The notes under the pieces were generated by a model. That model saw nothing but the letters and a program-made list of their open reading frames with translations. It was not told the DNA's origin and searched no databases. A stretch of 64,000 bases of DNA from Brucella tritici (lineage in GTDB: Bacteria; Pseudomonadota; Alphaproteobacteria; Rhizobiales; Rhizobiaceae): assembly GCF_008932295.1 (NCBI RefSeq), contig NZ_WBWA01000001.1, positions 372,001 to 436,000 on the forward strand. The letters are read 5' to 3'. Shown here in pieces: positions 45,721-53,693 of the stretch; position 1 is the stretch's first letter; each line of letters starts with the position of its first letter. A program made the translations under genes and the position numbers.

Positions 45721-46467
45721 GGTTACTCCTCCTGAGTTTTTTGGAAAGATTATCTTCTGGGTAGACGTGTGCCCCCCGCACAAACGTTACCCGTGGAGAT
45801 GAAGCGGACTGATCGGCCAGCGACTTCGTCAGATGCTCGCAGGCCCGCCGATCGTGCAATGATTGCTCTTCAGAGAGACTAGGATGCTTGAACTCATCAA
45901 GCCCTATGGCCTGTGATCGCGCAGGTAATGCGCCCCTGTTCGCTATAGGACAGGATTGCAGTGCCAATCAATTCAGTGAAATCCACGCGCACAACGCCGG
46001 GCTGCGCCTGTGACTTTGCATTCGATTTCACGGAAAAAGACAATGATCCGCCCTCCACCACCAATGTGTGCGAGGATACTTGCATACAAAAATGCAAAGC
46101 GCAACAGCAACGTTTCATATGCAGGTTTTTGGGTGAGAGAATATCGGCGCACGCGCTTTGGCGCCCTGCGATAAAGACGCTAGGCGTTGAACTAAACATT
46201 TCGTCTGGGGACTTGATATTATTGAGGTACGACCCTGAAAGACGCACGCCGCGGGCAGTTGTGATCGCTTAGGAAAAAGTCATCTTGCCATATTGAATCG
46301 GCGACCTGCTCTTGCTGCACACAAACAGACAGCATTGCCGAAATCAAATTGGACGTCTCCAGACCAGCAATGTTCTTATTGAATCCCGCGTTCCGGATGA
46401 ACGGAGGGCTTCATCTTTTCCGTTTACAGTTATCTGGCGGTTTGGACTTCTGATTGAGTGTTTTCGA
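45721..46467. other. Intergenic region with only weak open frames
   Basis: About 750 bp between the binding-protein gene and the tRNA scar. The left end must hold the operon promoter. Two overlapping open frames, minus 45897-46247 and plus 45961-46272, have no recognisable product and no strong ribosome-binding site. This looks like decayed or foreign sequence next to a recombination scar. Confidence 0.4.
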
Positions 46468-46620
46468 TCAACACCTATTTTTCAGCTCCGCGATACGGCT
46501 GAGTGCGCTGCCGAAGCCTTTAAGTGAAACTTTGAAGGCGACCGGTTGGCCGGGCTCAAGCGCGGTGGTGATGATGTTGAGTTTCGTTCCCGCTTTCAGC
46601 TTGACGACTTCCTTGACATC
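46468..46620 (-). pseudogene. 3' remnant of an invasion-associated locus B (IalB)-like gene
   Basis: The last 50 codons of a frame ending TGA at 46468-46470 read [15 protein letters not shown], then [26 protein letters not shown]. This matches the C-terminal pattern of IalB-family periplasmic proteins. The frame meets a stop just inside the adjoining tRNA fragment, so the N-terminal part is gone. The gene was truncated at the same point as the tRNA. Confidence 0.5.
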
Positions 46621-46657
46621 GTAGGGGTCACAGGTTCAATCCCTGTCACGCCCACCA
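46613..46657 (+). pseudogene. 3' half of tRNA-Val(GAC), probable att-site remnant
   Basis: From the anticodon loop on, the structure is a tRNA: loop TTGACAT (anticodon GAC), 3' anticodon stem CGTAG, variable GGGTC, T-arm ACAGG-TTCAATC-CCTGT, 3' acceptor CACGCCC, and ACCA ending at 46657. No D-arm or 5' acceptor (GGGCGTG) occurs in the preceding 100 bp, so only the 3' half is present. Integrating elements that target tRNA genes leave such 3' halves at their distal end. An intact tRNA-Val would be expected elsewhere. Confidence 0.75.
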
Positions 46658-47021
46658 TTCGATCTCCTTGAAATTGTTAAGATAATTTTTGCAAACTGAA
46701 CGTTTGCGCCCAGAATGAGTTTAGCTTAGCAACACGCTAGCAACTTGAAAATTATGATAGCTTTTTGGTACTAACGCAGACAAACGCCGACTCCTTAGCG
46801 CGGCTGATTTTCCCTGACGTTCCTTCTGACGATCGGTATTCAATCGTCACATCTCATTGCCAGGCGGGATACTACCCGTCTATCGTGAAATCCAGCAGTT
46901 GATACCGATATGATGATCCGGGAGCAAAGCTCGCAATCAGCACACGGCCTTTCTCATGAAATGCTGCATCACATTTGATTAGCGTAGTACTGATGCCACG
47001 CTCGCCTATGGGCCGTTCATT
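46658..47021. other. Intergenic region right of the tRNA scar
   Basis: 364 bp with no recognisable gene. It ends at the sigma-EcfG-type promoter of pcm. This stretch may be the original chromosomal sequence downstream of tRNA-Val. Confidence 0.4.
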
Positions 47022-47047
47022 GGAACCATTTGGACGGGCCTTTCGTT
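47022..47047 (+). promoter_or_regulatory. Sigma-EcfG promoter, perfect match, for pcm
   Basis: GGAAC (47022-47026), 17 bp, CGTT (47044-47047) exactly fits the alphaproteobacterial general-stress consensus GGAAC-N16/17-CGTT. It lies 76 bp before the pcm start. Confidence 0.75.
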
Positions 47048-47122
47048 TTTCCTGTTTCTCTGGCCTTGGTGCTGAGGTCTACAGAGAATGGATTGGGTCC
47101 ATTTCGACCCGAGAGAGCGACA

Positions 47123-47776
47123 ATGAGAAATTTTGAGAAAGCTCGTGTCCAAATGGTGGAGCAGCTTGTCCATCGCGGTATCCATGACACGCGCGTGCTG
47201 GAAGCGATGGGCACGTTGGCTCGTGAGAAATTCATCGATGAAGGCTTTATCGAGTTTGCCTATGACGACACACCTCTACCAATCAAAAATGGCCAAACGA
47301 TCTCACAACCATATATGACTGCCTTTATGATTGCATCGGCGCATCTGGGTGGGGGTGAACACGTTCTCGAAATTGGAACAGGCTCCGGCTACGCTGCGGC
47401 GATCATAGCACAGATTGCCGGTCAGATATTTACTGTCGAACGGTATTCCACCCTTGCCGAAGCCGCGCAACAACGCTTCGAAGACCTCGGCTGCGATAAT
47501 ATCCATGTGCGCACGGGCGACGGCAGCAATGGTTGGCCAGAAGAAGCTCCTTTCGACGCGATAATTGTTGCAGCGGGTGCTCCGGAAATCCCCTCCCCGC
47601 TCAAAGAGCAGCTCAAACCAGGCGGGCGGCTCATCATACCGGTCGGCAGTATGGCGGGTACCCAGCGCCTTTTGTGCATCACCCGTAAATCTACGGAGGA
47701 ATTCGACGAGGAAGATCTCGGCGGTGTGATGTTCGTACCGCTTGTGGGAAATAAGGCCTGGCCCGACATGAACTGA
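47123..47776 (+). CDS. pcm: Protein-L-isoaspartate O-methyltransferase
   Basis: A 217-residue SAM-dependent enzyme that repairs isoaspartyl damage in aged proteins. It shows the family's N-terminal VQMVEQLVHRGIHDTRVLEAMG, the DDTPLPIKNGQTISQPYMTAFM substrate segment, SAM motif I VLEIGTGSGYAAAIIA, and the post-motif region FDAIIVAAGAPEIPSPL. ATG 47123 is chosen, preceded by GAGAGAG; 31 extra upstream residues in frame lack homology and overlap the promoter. The perfect sigma-EcfG promoter upstream fits a stress-induced repair role. It lacks the usual surE partner. Confidence 0.95.
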   Translation: MRNFEKARVQMVEQLVHRGIHDTRVLEAMGTLAREKFIDEGFIEFAYDDTPLPIKNGQTISQPYMTAFMIASAHLGGGEHVLEIGTGSGYAAAIIAQIAGQIFTVERYSTLAEAAQQRFEDLGCDNIHVRTGDGSNGWPEEAPFDAIIVAAGAPEIPSPLKEQLKPGGRLIIPVGSMAGTQRLLCITRKSTEEFDEEDLGGVMFVPLVGNKAWPDMN

Positions 47777-47809
47777 TATGATTTTGGCCGCGAAGAACGG
47801 GAGAAGACC

Positions 47810-48010
47810 ATGATAGAAAACGGATACAAACTTCACAAAAATGGCGATGGTACGTGGTCGGTGATTGACGCTTTCAAGGGTAATCCGATCACGTTCGAAG
47901 GCAAGCTGCAGATCGCATTGAACGAAGAAGAGGCAAAGCGGGTTCTCGACTGTCTCAACAGACAGAATCTCGAACGCCACCCCGAAGACGGCAGCGGACG
48001 ATTACCTTGA
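47810..48010 (+). CDS. Small protein of unknown function
   Basis: A 66-residue acidic/basic mixed protein (YKLHKNGDGTWSVIDAFKG, then EEEAKRVLDCLNRQNLERHP). The ATG follows GGGAGAAGACC, a good ribosome-binding site, 33 bp after pcm. It is probably in the same stress-controlled unit. I do not recognise the family. Confidence 0.65.
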   Translation: MIENGYKLHKNGDGTWSVIDAFKGNPITFEGKLQIALNEEEAKRVLDCLNRQNLERHPEDGSGRLP

Positions 48011-48102
48011 TCCCTCAGCGCGCTTGAAACACGAAGTGATCAAATGGGGCTATCTTAAATAGTCTGGAAGCGTATCGTCGATGCTTCGGAAAGGAGAAGG
48101 AG

Positions 48103-48390
48103 ATGCCGCTCTTCAACGAAGCGAGCCGCATTTATAAGCCAGAAGAAGTGAACTTCATGCGCAGCTGCTTTTCCAACGCCGCGATCATTCTTGAAGAAAG
48201 CGACAGGGAATATGCTGCGACTGACCTTTCGTCTGCAATCGTTATGCTTTACCAGAACGGGCTGAGGGATTTGAACTACATCGCGGAACTGGCGTCGCGA
48301 CTTGCTCACAAGAAATATATGGAGCGTCAGCCTGATACGCCCGTCGCAGCGACTGTGAACGTTCTGCCCGGTTCGAAGGCTCCTTCCTGA
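48103..48390 (+). CDS. Small conserved protein, paralogue of 60956-61228
   Basis: A 95-residue protein whose first ~68 residues (MPLFNEASRIY, then VNFMRSCFSNAAIILEESDR and GLRDLNYIAELASRLAH) are almost the same as in the gene at 60956-61228. GGAGAAGGAG precedes the ATG. It has no signal peptide and is mostly helical by eye. The function is unknown; two copies in one stress region suggest a stress-related role. Confidence 0.8.
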   Translation: MPLFNEASRIYKPEEVNFMRSCFSNAAIILEESDREYAATDLSSAIVMLYQNGLRDLNYIAELASRLAHKKYMERQPDTPVAATVNVLPGSKAPS

Positions 48391-48427
48391 ATTCCGAACC
48401 GAACTAGGGTTTGCGGGTTAGTTGCAA

Positions 48428-48682
48428 TCAGGAATTCTGCTCAGCACCTATAAACTTGTTAAAGCGGCTATCCTCCGTTTCTTCGTAGAGAAAAGCCAGC
48501 TTTCTATCGTCAAAGATGGCGAAGAAATCATCCCAATTGATTTCCTCCAGATTCTGGTCTTTTTCTGCGAAATCGATACGCAATAGACCGCCTTCACTAC
48601 CGGTTTCCACCATTGCGGGCCGCCCATTTCGGTCTTCAACCCACTGGCGGATCTCATCGTGGTCACGTGTGATCTGAGCCAT
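48428..48682 (-). CDS. Small conserved protein (stress-region type)
   Basis: An 84-residue protein: DHDEIRQWVEDRNGRPAMVETG, GLLRIDFAEKDQ, LEEINWDDFFAIFDDRKLAFLYEE, SRFNKFIG. I recall it as a widespread conserved hypothetical in rhizobial and sphingomonad stress islands, sometimes mislabelled as glucan branching enzyme. ATG 48682 is used; its spacing to the next gene upstream is 4 bp, so it belongs to the minus operon from 49510. Confidence 0.78.
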   Translation of the reverse strand: MAQITRDHDEIRQWVEDRNGRPAMVETGSEGGLLRIDFAEKDQNLEEINWDDFFAIFDDRKLAFLYEETEDSRFNKFIGAEQNS

Positions 48683-48686
48683 GGTT

Positions 48687-48851
48687 CTACCCTTCCGCTT
48701 TAAATTTCTTTGCTTCTTCAAGCAATTTTTGTCGATCTCTTCCAAAACGCTCGATCAACTGCCGAGCCTGCAGCGGAGAAATATCCGAGTTCTCGGCCAG
48801 GAACTTGATGTCTTCATCATCCGTCAGTGGGGTAGTTGATTTCTCGTTCAT
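48687..48851 (-). CDS. Small DUF3606-like protein
   Basis: A 54-residue protein (MNEKSTTPLTDDEDIKF, then NSDISPLQARQLIERFGRDR) with charged, helical character. GAGGATCAATC precedes the ATG. DUF3606-type proteins have a similar short helix-turn-helix-like pattern around SPLQARQLIERFG. It lies 9 bp after the preceding minus gene and 4 bp before the next, so it is inside the operon. Confidence 0.68.
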   Translation of the reverse strand: MNEKSTTPLTDDEDIKFLAENSDISPLQARQLIERFGRDRQKLLEEAKKFKAEG

Positions 48852-48860
48852 GATTGATCC

Positions 48861-49142
48861 TCATTTCTGGTGAGCGGGCGCCTGCACCGGCTGGTCGCCG
48901 CCCGTGCCGGTCTCTGGTCGGTCATTTTCTACCGGCGGCTTGGTCTTCTGGTCGGCGGAACCTATGGCGGGAGGTGTCTGGATGCCTTGCTTTTGCGTTA
49001 CCGATCCACCACCGGTCAGGCTCCACCCGAGAAGGAGAAGGAGCAGAACTGCCACTATGACTAATACGAAGCGCGGAAAGTATCGGAGCGCTCGCGGCGA
49101 AGCCTGTCTCTCCCCTCGTTCACGTTCTGATCGCTTGTTCAT
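48861..49142 (-). CDS. Single-TM small membrane protein
   Basis: A 93-residue protein: a basic cytoplasmic N-terminus, one membrane helix (FVLVIVAVLLLLLLGWSL), then a hydrophilic Pro/Thr-rich tail (TKPPVENDRPETGTGG). Its ATG overlaps the upstream gene's stop (ATGA, 49139-49142). The function is unknown; it is co-expressed with the stress operon. Confidence 0.68.
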   Translation of the reverse strand: MNKRSERERGERQASPRALRYFPRFVLVIVAVLLLLLLGWSLTGGGSVTQKQGIQTPPAIGSADQKTKPPVENDRPETGTGGDQPVQAPAHQK

Positions 49143-49510
49143 GACCACATCCATGAGACTATAAAATATCCGATGACAACCACGGCAATGATGAACCACC
49201 AGACCATGTAGGCTGGACCTTCACGCATCTGCGTAGTTTTTCTTGCGGATCGCGCATTCTCTTTCGGTGGCCATGCGCGCAGGCCGGACGCATGACTGGA
49301 AGCATTGCTGTCATCGGGTTTTACCGGAGCCGCTAACGGCCGTGTCCCGTGATCTTCAGCCGGTTGAGCGCTGCCGCCAGCCTCTGCATCTGTTTCCATT
49401 GGCGCTACCGCAGGATCAAAGCCGGGAACCTTGTCGCCGGCTTCACCCCGTTGGATCGCGCCTCTTGCGCGAGCGCCAGAGCTTTTATCCGGTGGAACTG
49501 TTTTCATCAT
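49139..49510 (-). CDS. Small protein with C-terminal membrane anchor
   Basis: A 123-residue protein: a long, disordered, Ala/Pro/Asp-rich N-terminus and one C-terminal membrane helix (YMVWWFIIAVVVIGYFIVSW). It starts the four-gene minus operon 49510 to 48428, with a sigma-EcfG-type promoter at 49529-49553. The function is unknown. Confidence 0.68.
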   Translation of the reverse strand: MMKTVPPDKSSGARARGAIQRGEAGDKVPGFDPAVAPMETDAEAGGSAQPAEDHGTRPLAAPVKPDDSNASSHASGLRAWPPKENARSARKTTQMREGPAYMVWWFIIAVVVIGYFIVSWMWS

Positions 49511-49528
49511 TATGGGCCTCTAAGCTCC

Positions 49529-49553
49529 AACCATGAGGAAAACCAATTGTTCC
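49529..49553 (-). promoter_or_regulatory. Sigma-EcfG-type promoter for the 49510-48428 operon
   Basis: Read on the minus strand: GGAAC (49553-49549), 16 bp, GGTT (49532-49529). It lies just upstream of the first operon gene. Confidence 0.6.
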
Positions 49554-49672
49554 GCAGAATTTCATTGCTTCAACCTTGCCATTTCCCGCTCCATCATTCG
49601 GGGCTCCTTCACTCAATGAAACAATCCGAGGTTTGAAAGGTTGGGCCGCCGTCTCAATAAACGGAGGTTTCC

Positions 49673-49885
49673 ATGAAACACGATCCGAAAACCGGCACCA
49701 CCGATCAGAAGCCGAAATGGGAAGGCCCGCCGGAAAACCGGCCTCGTGGTTACGAACCCGCTGACGACGATCCCGCAAAGAAACGCGATGCCGCGGGGCA
49801 CAATCTTGCCGATCCTGACCGCAAAAACCTTGCTGATGCGTTGAGTGAACCCAAGCACACCAGGAGAAAGGGAGGTGGAAAATGA
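49673..49885 (+). CDS. Small hydrophilic protein of unknown function
   Basis: A 70-residue, highly charged, probably disordered protein (MKHDPKTGTTDQKPKWEG, ENRPRGYEPADDDP). GGAGG lies before the ATG. Its stop overlaps the FMN reductase start (ATGA), so the two are coupled. Confidence 0.65.
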   Translation: MKHDPKTGTTDQKPKWEGPPENRPRGYEPADDDPAKKRDAAGHNLADPDRKNLADALSEPKHTRRKGGGK

Positions 49886-50514
49886 CAGTGTCTTCCCTTC
49901 CTCCCCTCAAAGCTATCGCGCTCAATGCCACCTTGAAGCGAAGTGCAGACCAGAATCCATCTTCGACCGACAGGATGCTACATTATCTCGATACACATCT
50001 TGTTCCTTATGGCGTGCAAACGGAGCATGTGCGGCTGAGTGAATTCAACATCGAACCCGGCGTTACATCGCGCGAAAGCGAAGACGACGAGTGGCCGGCA
50101 CTCAGAACCAAAATCCTCGATGCGGATATTCTTATTTTCGGCACGCCGATCTGGCTCGGTCAACCATCAAGCATCTGCAAGCGCGTGCTGGAACGTATGG
50201 ATGCATTTCTTTCAGAGACCGATGATGCCAACCGAATGCCGTCTTACGGGCATGTCGCCGTCGCGGCAGTGGTTGGGAACGAGGACGGGGCACATTTCGT
50301 GTCATCCCAGCTCTATCAGGCGTTGAACGATGTGGGCTTCACCCTGCCTGCCAACGGCGTAACCTACTGGGTGGGCGAGGCGATGCAATCAACCAATTTC
50401 GTCGATCTGGGAGAGGTACCCGAAACAGTCGTTTCCGCTACCAAAATACTGGCTGCCAATTGCGTACATCTGGCACGATTGTTGAAGGCCGCTCCTTATC
50501 CCGGTTCAGAATAA
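49882..50514 (+). CDS. Flavodoxin-like NAD(P)H-dependent FMN reductase
   Basis: A 210-residue flavodoxin-fold protein: IALNATLKRSADQNPSSTDRM carries the FMN phosphate-binding loop, then ILIFGTPIWLGQPSSICKRVLERMDAF contacts the isoalloxazine ring. Such enzymes reduce FMN or quinones and limit oxidative stress. It overlaps the preceding small gene by 4 bp and ends convergent with the proline-rich gene at 50496-50771. Confidence 0.88.
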   Translation: MTVSSLPPLKAIALNATLKRSADQNPSSTDRMLHYLDTHLVPYGVQTEHVRLSEFNIEPGVTSRESEDDEWPALRTKILDADILIFGTPIWLGQPSSICKRVLERMDAFLSETDDANRMPSYGHVAVAAVVGNEDGAHFVSSQLYQALNDVGFTLPANGVTYWVGEAMQSTNFVDLGEVPETVVSATKILAANCVHLARLLKAAPYPGSE

Positions 50515-50771
50515 CAGGAGGGTGGCGCGCAAAGCATTGTCGGCTGGCCCGGATTGACCGGCCCGGGTGATGGATGTTCAGGTATAGGAAGGGGCGGTAT
50601 CTGTTCAGGTTCGTCGGGACTGAACGGCCCCTTATCTGGTTGCGGAATGGTCTCCGGCGGCTCAACCGGAATGCCTTCAGGTTCATTTTCAGGAATTTCC
50701 GGCGGGTCGGACGCTGCCCCGGAACCCGCAGATAAAGCGATCGTCCACCATTCAGCGATATAGATTTTCAC
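50496..50771 (-). CDS. Proline-rich small protein
   Basis: A 91-residue protein. The first ~20 residues (MKIYIAEWWTIALSAGSG) are followed by a Pro/Glu-rich tract with PPEIPENEPEGIPVEPPE and PSPGPVNPG. The start is GTG at 50769-50771, preceded by GGGAGGG. It lies 25 bp after the DUF3175 gene and probably shares its promoter. The function is unknown. Confidence 0.6.
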   Translation of the reverse strand: MKIYIAEWWTIALSAGSGAASDPPEIPENEPEGIPVEPPETIPQPDKGPFSPDEPEQIPPLPIPEHPSPGPVNPGQPTMLCAPPSCYSEPG

Positions 50772-50796
50772 TGGTCCCTCCCTTGTCCAAAGCAGG

Positions 50797-51084
50797 TTAA
50801 GTCCGATCTGGTTTGCCGTAAGCCTTGCGCAATTCTTCCTTGGCGGTTTCCAGCACTTGTTTGCGCGTTTCCGGCAAGTTCTTGCCAGCGCGGTTGATGT
50901 AGAAGGTCAGCATGGACATGGCCGAGCGAAACGGTTCCGCCTTGCGTTTGTGGCTCTTGTCAGCCGAGCGTTTCAGGGAAGCTGCGATTTCCTTCGGATC
51001 ATCCTGCTCGAACACATGCGGTTCGATATCTAACGCGTCGCTGTGTTCGGTCACGTCGGCTGACCATTTCTTTGCCTGGACCAT
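50797..51084 (-). CDS. DUF3175-family protein
   Basis: A 95-residue protein matching DUF3175: KKWSADVTEHSDALDIEPHVF, then PKEIAASLKRSADKSHKRK, FRSAMSMLTFYINRAGKNL. ATG 51084 follows AGAGGAG. The family is small, basic and common in stress regions of alphaproteobacteria and Burkholderiales; its function is unknown. A sigma-EcfG-type promoter lies upstream. Confidence 0.85.
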   Translation of the reverse strand: MVQAKKWSADVTEHSDALDIEPHVFEQDDPKEIAASLKRSADKSHKRKAEPFRSAMSMLTFYINRAGKNLPETRKQVLETAKEELRKAYGKPDRT

Positions 51085-51113
51085 ATCAAAACTCCTCTGT
51101 TGCAAGTTTCGAT

Positions 51114-51138
51114 AACCGTCGAGGGCAGTTCATGTTCC
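51114..51138 (-). promoter_or_regulatory. Sigma-EcfG-type promoter for DUF3175 gene
   Basis: Minus strand: GGAAC (51138-51134), 16 bp, GGTT (51117-51114), 30 bp before the ATG. Confidence 0.6.
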
Positions 51139-51203
51139 CCTTTCACTGCTCTGCAGCCGTGACCCAGGATTACGCGCAGCTTCGCAAAGCTTCCTGCTCT
51201 TAT

Positions 51204-51228
51204 GGAACAAAGTATCTGCCAGCTTGTT
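51204..51228 (+). promoter_or_regulatory. Sigma-EcfG-type promoter for 51275-51916 genes
   Basis: GGAAC (51204-51208), 16 bp, TGTT (51225-51228), 46 bp before the first ATG. It is divergent from the site at 51114-51138, so the intergenic region is bipolar. Confidence 0.55.
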
Positions 51229-51274
51229 CCGGACCATTATTAACCACCCGGGTCTTCGCAATGGAGAAAGTACA

Positions 51275-51541
51275 ATGTTCAATACTGACCCTTCAAACTG
51301 CGGGTTGCTCTTTTTCAACAAAGATCGAGTCGGCGCGGGCGAACCGTCCCAGCGCGAAACACGGGACCATCAAGCACGCCCGACGCATGAGCAGTCCAAC
51401 GCACCCGGCAATCCACACCAGCCCCAACCGAACGATCCGCAAAAGAACTTCGATTTTGACGACCCCAATGGCGCGCGTCCGAATGACCTTGCCAATCCCG
51501 GTCCGCGTGTAATGAGACGCGAACGCAGCGATCGAGACTGA
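51275..51541 (+). CDS. Small hydrophilic stress-region protein
   Basis: An 88-residue protein (MFNTDPSNCGLLFFNKDR, then an Asn/Pro/Gln-rich tail with NDPQKNFDFDDPNGARPNDL). GGAGAAAG precedes the ATG. It is largely disordered by composition. I do not recognise the family. It is followed by a DUF3008 gene 24 bp later. Confidence 0.62.
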   Translation: MFNTDPSNCGLLFFNKDRVGAGEPSQRETRDHQARPTHEQSNAPGNPHQPQPNDPQKNFDFDDPNGARPNDLANPGPRVMRRERSDRD

Positions 51542-51565
51542 CCGACCCCTTACAGGAGATGTAAG

Positions 51566-51754
51566 ATGCCTGCGAAATCCAAAGCACAACAACAGGCTGC
51601 CGGCGCGGCCTTGGCTGCAAAACGTGGAGACAAATCAAAAAGTCAACTACGTGGAGCATCCAGGGAAATGGCCAAGTCCATGAGTGAGAAAGAGCTCGAA
51701 AAATTGGCCTCCACCAGACAGAAGGACAAGCCGGAGCATAAGTCGAAGTCCTGA
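51566..51754 (+). CDS. DUF3008-family small basic protein
   Basis: A 62-residue Lys/Ala/Ser-rich protein: MPAKSKAQQQAAGAALAAKR, GASREMAKSMSEKELEKLA. It matches DUF3008 closely in order and spacing. CAGGAG lies before the ATG. The function is unknown; it could bind nucleic acid given its charge (inference). Confidence 0.82.
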   Translation: MPAKSKAQQQAAGAALAAKRGDKSKSQLRGASREMAKSMSEKELEKLASTRQKDKPEHKSKS

Positions 51755-51775
51755 CAAAACGGACAGGAAATAACG

Positions 51776-51916
51776 ATGATTATCCTGAAGTGGCTTGCCG
51801 TCATCATGTTCGCCGCCGCATTGTTCGGGCTGGGAACCCTGTTCATCACGTCGGACAAGGGGGACGTCTCTCCAGAAAGTCCCACCCAACCGTCCAGCTC
51901 CCCGACGCAACCCTGA
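51776..51916 (+). CDS. Very small single-TM protein
   Basis: A 46-residue protein: one membrane helix (LAVIMFAAALFGLGTLFI) and a short Pro/Ser-rich tail. GGACAGGAAA lies 5-6 nt before the ATG, and the gene follows the DUF3008 gene by 21 bp. The function is unknown. Confidence 0.58.
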   Translation: MIILKWLAVIMFAAALFGLGTLFITSDKGDVSPESPTQPSSSPTQP

Positions 51917-52043
51917 TCGCGACTGCTCGCCTGTTTTTTTCGATCGCGCGAAACAAAATTATTCCTAGCGGGTTAGGTGCGCCGTCGTCGCAATTTTCAA
52001 CCGCACGACAAGAACAGTTCATAACCACAAGGAGGAGCCGGAA

Positions 52044-52547
52044 ATGGCCAGCACCAAGCAACGCAATCTCGATGACCTATTCTACGACACGCTCAAGGAC
52101 ATTTATTATGCGGAGCGTAAGATATTGAAAACGCTTCCCAAAATGTCCCGAGCGGCCACTGATGAAAAGCTCAAGAACGCGTTCGAAAAGCACCGGGAAC
52201 AAACCGAAGGACATGTCGAACGTTTGCAGCAATGCTTCGAGATTCTCGGTAAGCGTGCGCAAGGCAAGACCTGTGATGCCATTGAAGGTATTATCGCTGA
52301 AGGGGAAGAGATCATCGAAGAGTTTTCGAATAGTCCCGCCCTTGATGCCGGTTTGATATCTGCGGCCCAGGCGGTCGAACATTACGAAATCACGCGTTAC
52401 GGCACATTGAAGCGTTGGGCCGAAACCCTGGGCCACAAGGATGTGGCGAAACTCCTCGACCAGACCCTGCAGGAAGAAGGTCAGACCGATAAGGACCTGA
52501 CGAAACTCGCGGAGTCCTCTGCCAATCCCCGTGCGGAAGCCGCCTGA
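52044..52547 (+). CDS. YciF/DUF892 ferritin-like stress protein
   Basis: A 167-residue four-helix protein of the YciE/YciF family: LDDLFYDTLKDIYYAERKILKTLPKM, HREQTEGHVERLQQCFEILGK, AVEHYEITRYGTLKRWAE, LLDQTLQEEGQTDKDLTKLA. Conserved Glu and His residues in each helix fit a di-iron site. AAGGAGGAG precedes the ATG. YciF proteins respond to osmotic and other stress in enterobacteria. Confidence 0.9.
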   Translation: MASTKQRNLDDLFYDTLKDIYYAERKILKTLPKMSRAATDEKLKNAFEKHREQTEGHVERLQQCFEILGKRAQGKTCDAIEGIIAEGEEIIEEFSNSPALDAGLISAAQAVEHYEITRYGTLKRWAETLGHKDVAKLLDQTLQEEGQTDKDLTKLAESSANPRAEAA

Positions 52548-52583
52548 GCGCAGACTTTTCAAGACCGCTAGCGAGGTGATGAC

Positions 52584-53693
52584 ATGGAAAGTGCCCTATT
52601 CCGGGGTGATCCTACGGGAAAAATTCGTGTCGTTTGCCAGTCTTCTGACAGTCCTCACAATGTAGCCAGCGTGGAAGCGTTGGCTGCCCGCCTATGTTCG
52701 CTGACCGGCAGGCAATTGCGGCCCACCCTGCAAAGCTTTGACGAGAACAACGAAACGTTTTTCGTACCGACTTTTGCTCTGGTCCGCCAGGACGGGCACC
52801 CCGAAATGAGCATTGAGAACTTCTACGGCGGCATCGTTCACCACGGTTTTATGGCAACGAAACTCGTTACCCATCCACACTGGCACGACGATGACAATTT
52901 GCCGGAAGGTTGGGCAGGAAACTTTGCAGCTTGTTTACAGGATTGTGTTCTACCCGGCTTTTCGGTCTTTTCACATGGCCATGCACTGGATGCCGCTGGT
53001 GCCCTGCTAAAAAAGCACAAGGTTCGATTCAAAAATCCCTATGCGTCCGGCGGCAAAGACCAGACCGTCATCGAAACCGTTCGCGCCCTCGACGGATTTC
53101 TGGAAACCGTATCTGATCGCGAAATTGCGAACGGGCTCGTCGTCGAAGAGGACGTTGAAAACTCTACCACCTATTCCGTAGGACAGGTCCAGATCGAAGA
53201 TCACATCGGAAGCTATCTAGGCCGTCAATATACTTCGCACGACGAGGACGGGAGTAAAGTTTATGCGGGTAGCCGTTTGCGTGTGGTGCGCGGCGGCTGG
53301 GACGCTCTGCTTCACCAAGTCCAATCGCCCGTTGCACGCAGGATCGTAGAGAATGCCAGACGTTACGATGAAGCAGCTCTTCAACATCTCGGTCTCGTTG
53401 CGTCGCGCAGAAACTACGACGTTCTTGTCGGGCCGATAACGGAAAATGGCGTCCGCTGCGGCGTATTGGAACAATCATGGCGTGTGGGAGGTGCCTCCCC
53501 TGCCGAAGTTCTGGCATTGGAAAAACTGGCGCAGGACGAAACTGTTACCGCCGTACAGGCAGTATTGCGCGAGAGCTATGGTCAGCCATCTACATTCAAC
53601 GAGGACGATTTCGTCGTTTACGTCGGCGACGACGATTTCGGACGACCTCTCCACAAATATGCGCGAATAGAGAAAATCTATCATGATCCGTAA
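52584..53693 (+). CDS. DUF3182-family protein (ATP-grasp-like)
   Basis: A 369-residue protein matching DUF3182: FFVPTFALVRQDGHPE, FSHGHALDAAGALLKKHKVRFKNPY, VVEEDVENSTTYSVGQVQI, RRIVENARRYDEAALQHLG. The fold appears related to ATP-grasp ligases; no substrate is known. It overlaps the next alpha/beta hydrolase gene by 11 bp, so the two are coupled and perhaps act in sequence. Confidence 0.82.
   Translation: MESALFRGDPTGKIRVVCQSSDSPHNVASVEALAARLCSLTGRQLRPTLQSFDENNETFFVPTFALVRQDGHPEMSIENFYGGIVHHGFMATKLVTHPHWHDDDNLPEGWAGNFAACLQDCVLPGFSVFSHGHALDAAGALLKKHKVRFKNPYASGGKDQTVIETVRALDGFLETVSDREIANGLVVEEDVENSTTYSVGQVQIEDHIGSYLGRQYTSHDEDGSKVYAGSRLRVVRGGWDALLHQVQSPVARRIVENARRYDEAALQHLGLVASRRNYDVLVGPITENGVRCGVLEQSWRVGGASPAEVLALEKLAQDETVTAVQAVLRESYGQPSTFNEDDFVVYVGDDDFGRPLHKYARIEKIYHDP

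Noticed and set aside
45897-46272. Two overlapping open frames on opposite strands left of the tRNA scar
   Set aside because: Neither has a strong ribosome-binding site, domain or clear coding composition; left as unexplained intergenic DNA.
46613-46657. Intact tRNA-Val gene
   Set aside because: No D-arm or 5' acceptor strand exists upstream, so only a 3' half is present.
46991-47047. Rho-independent terminator right of the tRNA scar
   Set aside because: GGGCC-type arms do not pair exactly, and the T-run is better explained as part of the sigma-EcfG promoter region.
47303-47980. 225-residue minus-strand open frame
   Set aside because: It is antisense to pcm and has no family resemblance.
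49485-49931. 148-residue minus-strand open frame
   Set aside because: It overlaps three better-supported genes and has no ribosome-binding site or motif.
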